DNA of 64,000 nt, from NCBI RefSeq assembly GCF_963169125.1, contig NC_084801.1:73535696-73599695 (forward strand). Direction: 5' to 3'. Made by a program: the position numbers and the translations under genes. This DNA is from Humulus lupulus (lineage: Eukaryota; Streptophyta; Magnoliopsida; Rosales; Cannabaceae). This document shows positions 57,001-64,000 of this stretch, in pieces (position 1 is the stretch's first letter; each line of letters begins with the position of its first letter). Under the pieces are notes generated by a model. The model searched no databases and had not been told where the DNA came from. It saw nothing but the letters and a program-made list of their open reading frames with translations.

Positions 57001-57927
57001 AAGTGCCAGCGATTCGCCGTAGTTGCCCGAGCTCCTCCAGTCGAGCTGAAGATGATCTCGTCCCGATGGCCGTTCGCAGTTTGGGGAATCGACTTGGTGG
57101 GCGCCCTCACTACTGGAAAAGGCGGGGTCCGTTACGCCGTGGTAGCCCTCGACTACTTTACGAAGTGGGCTGAGGCAGAACCTCTGGCAACGATAACTTC
57201 CAAAAAAGTTCTTGACTTCGTGGTTAAGAACATTATTTTTCGATTCGGCTTGCCCAAGAAGATCATTTCTGATAATGGCACTAAGTTCGACAGCAACCTG
57301 TTCACCGAGTTTTGTGAAAGGTATGGAATTGTGAAAAGTTTCTCATCTATGGCCTATCCTCAGGCGAATAGCTAGGTCGAGGCTGTCAACAAGACTCTAA
57401 AGGTGAGCCTCAAGAGGAGATTAGGTGAAGCGAAGGGGGTCTGGCCAGAACAGCTCCCCCAGGTCCTATGGGCATACCGGACCTCGCATCGGACTCCTAC
57501 AGGTCATACTCCTTTTTCCCTAACCTTTGGGAGTGAGGCAGTCCTCCCCGTGGAAATTAAGGTGCTTTCGCATAGGGTCTAGTCTTACGACCAGGACCGC
57601 AACCACGAGCTACTGTGCAATTCCCTTGACCTAGTTGATGAAAGGCGAGAAGATTCGTAACTCCAGCTCGCCCATTATCAGCAGAAGATCACTCGCTATT
57701 TCAACTCCAAAGTCAAAAAGCGCGCCTTTAGCGTTGGCGACCTGGTCCTAAGGAGAGTCTTCTTAGCTGGCAAAGATCCCAAAGATGGAGTCTTGGGACT
57801 GAACTGGGAGGGGCCATATCAGGTCATCGATGTCATTATAGAGGGAACTTACAAGTTAGCTCGACTCGATGGAGGGGCAGTCCCACGAACTTGGAACGCC
57901 ATCCATTTAAAGAAATATTATCAATGA
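54048..57927 (+). pseudogene. Tat-5 pol: protease, RT, RNases H, integrase
   Basis: Protease: D-N-G-S-S at about 54150 (VFIDNGSS). RT: catalytic Y-V-D-D at 55359-55370, with FPLPRIDQLVDATAGHE upstream. A frameshift near 55600 leads into RNase H (55615-56130). The second RNase H (FVDGSSNENG, NNEAEYEALLAG) is at 56200-56470. Integrase at about 56700-57927 has an intact zinc motif (HEGFCGDH, CDKCQRF), Asp in GIDLVGA, Asp in SDNGTKF and Glu in VEAVN, and ends in NWEGPYQVI and LKKYYQ. Stops at 54114, 56401, 57373, 57580 and 57658; most fit CAG or CAA to TAG or TAA. All catalytic residues remain. Confidence 0.92.
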
Positions 57928-58070
57928 TTCCCTTGTAAGGCCTGAAAGGCCATTTTTCATGTATTAAGCAATGAGAATTAACTATTCGTTTGTATTTGTA
58001 CATGTTTTCAAGTGTAATCTAAAGTAACCACGAAAGACCCTTTCCCAGTTACTTGGGGGGCATATGGTAC
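57928..58070 (+). other. Tat-5 post-pol spacer with a second, internal PPT-like tract
   Basis: ACTTGGGGGGCATATG at 58051-58066 contains the exact core (CTTGGGGGGCA) of the Tat-1, Tat-3 and Tat-6 3' PPTs. It lies about 4.5 kb from the Tat-5 PPT. Tat-1 and Tat-4 have weaker versions at the same relative place. Confidence 0.6.
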
Positions 58071-58775
58071 CTGGATATAACCAGGTCGCCTTAATGACTT
58101 AGAAATTGATTCATATCGATTGACCGTTGTTTTTCTTAAAAAACGTGAGATATTGATAGGGATTAACGCGAACTAAGTCCTATCCTGGATATAACCAGGT
58201 CATAAAACTTAGAAGTTGTTTAAATCTATTGGTCGTTGTTCTTCCTAAAGAGCTCGAGATATGGATAAAAGTTAACACGAACTAAGTTTTCAAATTAAGT
58301 TCCTGGATATAACCGGGTCATAAAACTTAGAAGTTGATTTAAATCTGTTGATCGTTGTTCTTCCTAAAGAGTTCGAGATATGGATAAAAGTTAACACGAA
58401 CTAAGTTTTCAAATTAAGTTCCTGGATATAACCAGGTCATAAAACTTAGAAGTTGATTTAAATCTATTGATCGTTGTTGTTCCTAAAGAGCTCGAGATAT
58501 GGATAAAAATTAACGCGAACTAAGTCTTCAAATTAAGTTCCTGGATATAACCGGGTCATAAAACTTAGAAGTTGATTTAAATCTATTGATCGTTGTTCTT
58601 CCTAAAGAGCTCGAGATATGGATAAAAATTAACGCGAACTAAGTTTTCAAATTAAGTTCCTAGATATAACCAGGTCAAAAAACTTAGAAGTTGATTTAAA
58701 TCTATTGATCGTTGTTCTCCCTAAAGAGCTCGAAATATGGATAAAGATTAACGCAAACTAAGTTTTTCAAAAATT
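58071..58775 (+). repeat. 119-bp minisatellite in Tat-5, six units
   Basis: Units begin CTGGATATAACC at 58071, 58185, 58303, 58422, 58541 and 58660 (spacing 114, 118, 119, 119, 119). Shared elements: AACTTAGAAGTTGATTTAAA, GATCGTTGTTCTTCCTAAAG and TTAACGCGAACTAAGT. The first unit is the most diverged and the inner ones nearly identical. Tat-1 and Tat-4 lack it. Confidence 0.9.
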
Positions 58776-58922
58776 GTAACTAAAATGCGGAGGGGCAAAG
58801 GAGAGAATCAATTAAAAATAAAATTGAGTTAAATTGTCTCGAGGTGGAAGCACCTCATACAAAAGTTACACAAAAAATTTAAAATAAGAATATTGTAGGA
58901 AAGGGCACGAGAGAGGAAGGCC

Positions 58923-61567
58923 CTAAGCTCCACCAGGTGGCCCCTTGGAGGTCGCCGTCTCGCCCTACTCAGCCGCGCCGGAGCCTTCCCCGGCCTCGGA
59001 GGGCGCTTCTTTTTCAAGGCGAGCTTGGAACTTCACCAGCAAGCGCTCCTAGAGGTTCGCTGCCAGGAAGGAGAAGTCAGCGTCTGGATTGTAGGCCCAG
59101 CAATGGTAGAACAGGTCTTCCAAGGCCTTTTCCGAAGTTTCCCGCTCGGCCTCCAAGGCGGCTTTGGCCTCGGCCTTCGCGGTATCTAGGTCTTTCTGCG
59201 CGGTGGCGAGGGAGGTTTCGAGCTCTTGAACCTTTGGGCGGGTTTTTTCCAACTCGGCCTGCGAGGCCGCCAAGGCATCCTTAGCCGCCTGCAGAGAATT
59301 CTGGTGCTCGTTTCTCATCTCCTCGAGCTGAGTTTTGGTCCAGGCTATGCTCCGGTGAAGGGCAACGGCGCCCTGCGAGAAATGAGGGACAATTGCCTTA
59401 GAAAAAAAAAGAAGGGAGAAAAGAAACACAGGGCAAAGCATGATAACAGAAAGCAATAAAAGGATAAAGTCAGCTTACCGTTAGGGTCATGCCCAATGAA
59501 GACTCCATCACGCCCACCAGGCTCATTGTCTCGATGGCCCGGAGCTCCTTCTCGTTGAACTTGTATATGTTGCTGACGGCGTACTTCGCCGACTCATACA
59601 CCGTTCCCCGGAAGGCTTCTGGAATCTTCTCCAGGTCCTGGGGATTGACTGCGATGCGTACCTCGAAGGGTACAATCGCCGAAGCCTCGAGCTCCGTTCC
59701 TGCGTCCCGAGCGGCGGCTGGAGCTCGCGGAGGGGGTGGGGGCATGTTGCTTCCCCCTGCAGCAGGAGGAACCGCTCCCATGACCTGGGCAGCTGGGGGT
59801 TGCTCCTTCTCCTTTGCAGGAGACTTGGTGGGGGTCCCGACGGCGTGCTTGGACGTCCAGAGCCTCTTCATTCTTGGCTCAGCGGCCCCAGCTGAGGGGT
59901 TCCCCCCGGCGAATGCACCTCGCAGGCTCTCTTCGGGCTGAGACATCTCTTCTGGCTGAGACATCTCTTCTGTCAAAACAAAGACATGGTTAGTACAAGA
60001 GTTGGCAACCATACGAAAAAAAAAACAAAGGGGGAAAAAGAGAAATTCAAGTATATGTATACTAAAGGGAATCCTACCCCCCGAGCTAGAAGAAGAATCT
60101 AAGTCAATTACTTCCCGAGCTGGCACAAGTTCTGGGTCCGAGGCAGATTCAGGGCTAGATTCTTCTACATATTGCCTAAGCCCCGGAGCTACGGCACCCC
60201 TTCGGAGTGATGGCCATGACCGAAGGTTGGTCCCATACTCCTCGAATAGTATCGACCTAAAGGCTAGGGTGTTATCTACTACTACGGTACCCCTAGGCCG
60301 GCTATCTTGGTAGTCCAACACAAGCCGGTCGACACAGTGGAGCAGGGTGGTATCCAGGTCCGGATCACTTTGGTGACGATGGACGAGCTGCCTAGGATTG
60401 AACCTAGCTAGCCGGGGGTCTGCTGTGGCCCTATCTAAACTCCTAAATAAGTAAGGGTTACCTTGGCCAGAAGGACCCGCGGCTGCTCCGGACAGAATCC
60501 GCTCCTCGCCCGATGTCCGGGCGACCTCCAACGCCCGCTTCTTGTTTCTCACGAGGGGAACCTCGTCCTCCTCATCTTCATTCCCCATGACCTCCTCCAT
60601 GATGATGGGCCTGGTATCGCGGGCTGGGGGAAGCCCCCAGGGCCTCTTTAGGTTCAGAGTCTGATTTGGGAAAATCAGCTTGCAGGCCACCATCGTCTCG
60701 TCTGTCACAAGCACGCGGTAATCCTTTTCACTGGGGGGCAAGCCCGCCAGTGTCTCGTATTGAGCCCCGAGGGTCACAGATTTCTCTGTCCTCGCGAAGA
60801 TAGCTGCAGGATTAATCTAAGTCAGAAAGGGATACAGGAGGAGCTAAACGATACTTAACTTACGGGCTGAGGTTGAAAACCACTTACGAGGACGATTGAA
60901 GTAGTGGAGCTCGCAGTTCCTGAACCCCGTCGACATAAAGAATTGATCTTTGAAGTCGTTGGGGTGGCTGGGCAGCTCGATGACCGTAGCCGTATTGGGA
61001 AATCAGGTTAAGTAGTAAAACCCGTCGCCTCGCCCCCGGTGATTCGGGCTGGCCTTGAGGCAGAAAAAGTACAAAATATCCGCAGCAGTGGGGACCTCCC
61101 ACTCGTGCTTTAAAAATAAATATCTCAACCCCGCCAACAACCGATAAGAGTTGGGGGGGGGGGGGGAGCTAAAATGGGGCCAACTTCATATAATTTAGGA
61201 AGTCAGCAAAATACTGGCCCAACGGGAGGAAGGCCCCCGCCTTGAAATGCTCACCGCTTCAGGCCGCAAATTCCTCGTCGAGCGGCGCGTAGCTCCGCTC
61301 GCCTTCCGCGGGAGGTCGGGCAATCACTGACGCTCTCCCCAACCCGATGTTGTGGGAGAGGAATAGCTTGTTGATCTTTGTCTGGTCGGTAATCTTTGAG
61401 ACGATCCTCTCCGCCTCAAAGAATGCGTCAGGAGCCACCACGAGCTCCTGCTCCACTACCGGCCCAAAGTTGGGGATCGGGGAATCCGGCATTACCGCCT
61501 TTCCTTTGTCTTGTTGGGAGGCCGAGCTGCCGACAGTCTTCTTTGGAGTGTTCCTCTTTGGTGCCAT
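58923..61567 (-). CDS. Tat-5 antisense gene, four exons predicted
   Basis: Runs opposite to gag-pol from ATG 61567 to TAG 58923. Exon 1 (61567-60888): MAPKRNTPKK start, FFEAERIVSKI, LPLGQYFADFL, YRLLAGLRYLFLKHEWEVPT and YFNRP; it resembles the plant 'putative gypsy type transposon' family (PF04195, from memory). Exon 2 (60803-60078): charged, ending in an acidic Ser-rich stretch. Exon 3 (59969-59479): Pro/Ala linker, then EKIPEAFRGTVYESAKYAV. Exon 4 (59372-58923): coiled coil (ELEKTRPKVQELETSL), YHCWAYNPDADFSFLA, basic tail. All three introns keep the frame. Lesions: stops at 61259-61261 (Trp in relatives) and about 61014, a C14 run (61153-61166) that probably shifts frame, and two stops near the end. 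Function unknown. Confidence 0.72.
59373..59478 (-). other. Predicted intron C of the Tat-5 antisense gene
   Basis: 106 bases from GTAAGC to a T-rich tract ending TTTCTCGCAG. Unspliced, the frame stops two codons into the intron (T-V-S-stop). Splicing joins M-T-L-T to G-A-V-A-L-H in frame. Homologous to 37339-37259 in Tat-4. Confidence 0.72.
59970..60077 (-). other. Predicted intron B of the Tat-5 antisense gene
   Basis: 108 bases from GTAGGA to TTTGTTTTGACAG, strongly T-rich near the acceptor. Its translation is hydrophobic and out of character (FLFFPLCFFF). Splicing joins a Ser/Gly stretch to E-E-M-S-Q-P in frame. Homologous to 4571-4486 in Tat-1. Confidence 0.7.
60804..60887 (-). other. 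Predicted intron A of the Tat-5 antisense gene
   Basis: 84 bases from GTAAGTGG to TTAATCCTGCAG. Splicing joins Y-F-N-R-P to P-I-F-A-R-T in frame; unspliced, the segment has stops. Tat-1 has a donor at the homologous position (5163) and Tat-4 an acceptor (38289). Confidence 0.68.
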
Positions 61568-62550
61568 CTGGTCGCCTAGCGAACAAAAGAAAAGATTTCA
61601 GAAAAGGCGACCTAAGCATGAGGAAGAATCAAAATGTTCTTTGCACGAGCTGAGGTAAGCCCAGCCCATGGAGAGTGAGACAACGCGGTTCTATGAACAC
61701 GCGCCTGTGCTCCCAACAGATCCCCGATTACTCGAAATTCGTGTGTCAGGAGGGTCAGGATAGAATTTTCCTTGGAAGGAAAGTTTCAGTAGGCAAAGAG
61801 GGTAAAACCGCCTGTGAACCGTGTCCCCTAAGCTACCCGGTTTTGCACCCAAAATTCCAAAACTCCTACCCAGAAATTTTCCCCAGAAAATGCATCCTGT
61901 AAACCACACTCCTAAAAGATTTCCTACAGCAAAAATACCCTAACCTAAAAGGCTTTCACCCTTCATACCCACAAAAACCAGTAGACCCTTGCATGTGACT
62001 ACAATAAATATTTACCTAAGCTACAGTGAAAAATATTTTCAAAACATGCATGGTCAGGAGACTTACAGAGTGTTTGGCTGGGAGGTGGATGAAGGTGTCG
62101 CCTAGGTGGGAGTTTCGTCATAGTATTTGTTTCCAAAGCTTTCTAGGAGTCCTTATGCCTGAGCTTCTTGAACGCTGAAAATGGCAGTCAGAAAGAAGGG
62201 GGTTTTTCTTCTGAGATGAAGAGAGAAGAAGGAGAGAGTTTCTGAGAAATTTCAAATGAAAGGGTGGCCCATGCGTAGGGTGGCCACACCTTTTATATAC
62301 GTGAAGGGTCACGTAAAGAGGGCCGTTGGATGGCCCTGATGTGGGATCCAAGGCCCTCCACTCGAAATATGAAACGATGGCGGGGCATAGGCTAGGCCAT
62401 TTAATGCGGTTCTCGGGTGACGTACCGTCACCAACCACGATGATCCACTTACTAGGCGCCTGTGTAAAGTGTGGAATGTGAAGAGTTCATGGGGAAGCCT
62501 AAAAGCCCCTACTGTGGCCTCACACGACGTCGTGTACCACGAGCAGGAGC
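61568..62550 (-). promoter_or_regulatory. Tat-5 antisense gene promoter and leader
   Basis: On the minus strand a strong TATA box (CACGTATATAAAAGG, 62303-62289) is followed by a donor GTAAGT at 62066-62061 and a pyrimidine-rich acceptor (TTTTGTTCGCTAG) ending at 61576, eight bases before the ATG. The implied 5'-UTR intron is 491 bp. No other reading frame of note. The promoter call rests on motif and position. Confidence 0.55.
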
Positions 62551-62562
62551 ATGGGGGGCAGA
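62551..62562 (+). other. Tat-5 polypurine tract
   Basis: ATGGGGGGCAGA directly before the 3' LTR start TGTACGCCC. Confidence 0.85.
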
Positions 62563-63319
62563 TGTACGCCCTGATTCTCCCACGGGCTGATTAGCGAGCT
62601 GAGGTACGACCTGATCATGATCACCAGGCAGGCATCCCCAAGACCGGAGCTGCCATCATAAGATCATACCTCCTTAGCTCGAGGTAACCTAAGGATTCAC
62701 CTCTGATTACTTAAGGACTGAGTCCGGGCTCTGAAGTCCGAAGGCCAAGTTAAGTATCCAGCTCGTGGTACGAGCTTGAGTTGGAGGCTATGACCCTTTA
62801 TAAATTCAACCACGCAAGGTAAACGTGCATATACCAGACATCACGTGTCTAATATATCCCTGACTTCTCGGACACGCAGCAGGAGCGTGCGTATTTAGAC
62901 ACCCACGACTGGCTTGGGCCGTGCGACCCATTATCTCCTTAACTATTGATTTGACCACACTTATGTGTCAGGTATAGGAATTAATCATGAATGTCACAGA
63001 GTTGACATGATAGGTAAGAAGGTCATGGGATGACCTTCTTACCAACTCCCAGGTGCCTTCTCCTATAAATATGGAGACCTTGGGAGTTAATAGAGGTTGG
63101 ATCCTTGATTGTAAGAAATACCCTGTAATCAAATATCCAGTATATAGCAATAATACTGACTAGTGGAGTAGAAGGATTCTATCCTTTGAACCACTCAAAA
63201 AATGTACTTTGAGTCACCATTTCATTTCCTAAGATCATATATCTATTTCGGTTCAACAGAAGCACTAATCCCTTTCTCTTCTTTTCTTAATTTCCTATTG
63301 GCAAAGAACCGCGTCAACA
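62563..63319 (+). repeat. Tat-5 3' LTR (757 bp)
   Basis: Same length and ends as the 5' LTR, about 27 substitutions apart. TATA box at 63064-63071, inverted repeat at 63013-63043. Confidence 0.95.
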
Positions 63320-63324
63320 TCTAG
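63320..63324 (+). repeat. Target site duplication of Tat-5, right copy
   Basis: TCTAG directly after the terminal CAACA of the 3' LTR. Confidence 0.93.
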
Positions 63325-64000
63325 AAACTCATATACCAATTTGGTCTATCCCGGTCCAACTGCCACTACCTGGGAGTTATCCACAACATTCCATAGGAAA
63401 CATATGCAACCTTCCTGCATCAGGTCTCTAGCCTTCAGTGCAGAAATCATAGGTACCCGCGATCCACTAACCGTCCCAACAAATACAAAGGGTAACTCCC
63501 ATTCTGGTTCAAAAGTCACCATCCTGCCCTTGTAGTCAATCATTGCCTCATACTTTGATAACCAATCCATCCCTAGGATCATATCAAAGTCATCCATCGC
63601 AAGCTCAATCAAATCAACAAACAATTCCCTACCATCTACCTCTACTGGTAAAGTTCTAATCCATCTCCTAGAGACTACCAGTTCCCCAGTTGGCAACAAA
63701 GTCTGAAAAATCCTAGTATACAAAGCACTAGGTCTACACAGCTGATCTATCCCTCTAGCAGAAACAGATGAATGGGTAGATTTTAATCAATCAATGCAGT
63801 ATACAAAGAACCAGCACTAGAAATCTGTCCTGTCACAACTAAGGGGCTAGCCTTTGCCTCAGTCTGAGTCAAAGTAAACACTCTAGTAGGAGCGAGACTG
63901 TCACCCTTCTTCGGCTCCTCCTTCCTAGCTTGTGGGCAGTCCTTCTTCAGATGATTGGCACTCCCACAGACAAAACAGGCCCTAATCCTGTACTCACCTT
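63325..64000 (-). pseudogene. Tek-B gag end and protease, right of the Tat-5 insertion
   Basis: Minus strand from the window edge: zinc knuckle CFVCGSANHLKKDC (C-x2-C-x4-H-x4-C, about 63976-63935), then VFTLTQTEAKASPLVVTGQ. The catalytic D-S-G of protease (about 63780-63790) is destroyed by a small deletion that leaves Asp followed by a stop. The rest of protease reads on ([31 protein letters not shown]) to a stop near 63345, then LVYEFL, where Tat-5 cuts in. The element continues beyond the window. Confidence 0.88.

Larger units (their letters stand above)
50816..63319 (+). mobile_element. Tat-5: complete Tat-lineage element (12.5 kb)
   Basis: Two 757-bp LTRs, TCTAG target duplication, gag, pol, a 119-bp minisatellite, an antisense gene and a PPT. 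It sits in the protease-RT linker of Tek-B; excising it with one target copy restores that frame. The LTRs differ by about 27 substitutions (counted by eye, no indels), mostly transitions. Gag and pol carry at least a dozen stops and frameshifts, so it needs proteins in trans. Confidence 0.95.

Noticed and set aside
58071..58775. 119-bp array as a centromeric satellite in its own right
   Set aside because: It is only six units long and sits fully inside the Tat-5 3' region; a satellite link is left as a hypothesis.
50816..63319. Tat-5 as an active, autonomous element
   Set aside because: Exact ends and intact catalytic residues are tempting, but gag and pol carry at least a dozen stops plus frameshifts.
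1..64000. Host protein-coding genes, rRNA or tRNA
   Set aside because: Every coding stretch I could recognise belongs to Ty3/gypsy elements, and no rRNA or tRNA signature was seen by eye. A covariance-model scan was not possible.

Overview
The window is plant repetitive DNA: a pile of nested, mostly broken Ty3/gypsy LTR retrotransposons, with no host gene, rRNA, tRNA or CRISPR array that I can support. Two lineages account for nearly everything. The first is Tat (pol with a second, archaeal-like RNase H before integrase; here called Tat-1 to Tat-6). The second is chromovirus of Tekay/Del type (gag-PR-RT-RH-IN with a C-terminal chromodomain and an initiator-Met tRNA primer site; here called Tek-A, B, C, D, H, I, plus solo or broken LTRs E, F, G). 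The lineages, the ~2.2 kb Tekay LTRs and the many C-to-T stop codons fit methylated heterochromatin of a seed plant, probably a eudicot. The species cannot be fixed from sequence alone.

Layout. 1-7467: 3' part of Tat-1 (+). 7468-9919: leader and LTR of Tek-D (-), which hosts Tat-1 and itself sits in the integrase of Tat-2 (-, 9920 to about 16555). 16556-16826: PPT and LTR start of Tat-6 (+), cut by Tek-C (-, 16827 to about 20850). 21100-23084: 3' end of Tat-3 (-), cut by Tek-H (-, 23085-28309), which lies in LTR F (+, 28310-29849). 29850-31188: AT-rich unassigned DNA. 31189-32187: LTR G (+). 32188-39379: Tat-4 (+), cut by Tek-I (-, 39380-41189), then LTR E (+, 41190-41921), then Tek-A (-, 41922-50271). 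50272-64000: Tek-B (-), split by the complete element Tat-5 (+, 50816-63319) with a TCTAG target duplication and two 757-bp LTRs.

How the parts work together. In an intact Tat element the LTR promoter drives gag (particle) and pol (protease, reverse transcriptase, two RNases H, integrase). Between pol and the 3' PPT, however, Tat-1, Tat-3, Tat-4 and Tat-5 all carry a second gene on the opposite strand. It has an N-terminal domain resembling the plant 'putative gypsy type transposon' family and a coiled-coil C-terminus. In Tat-5 it contains three spliceosomal introns whose removal keeps the frame; related copies share intron positions. A 5'-UTR intron of about 460-490 bp is also suggested in three copies. 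Because the gene is antisense to the genomic RNA, its introns cannot be spliced out during retrotransposition. This intron-bearing antisense gene is the most interesting system in the window.

Every pol gene seen is interrupted by stops or frameshifts, so no element here looks autonomous. Tat-5 is the youngest clear insertion: about 27 mismatches between its LTRs, counted by eye.
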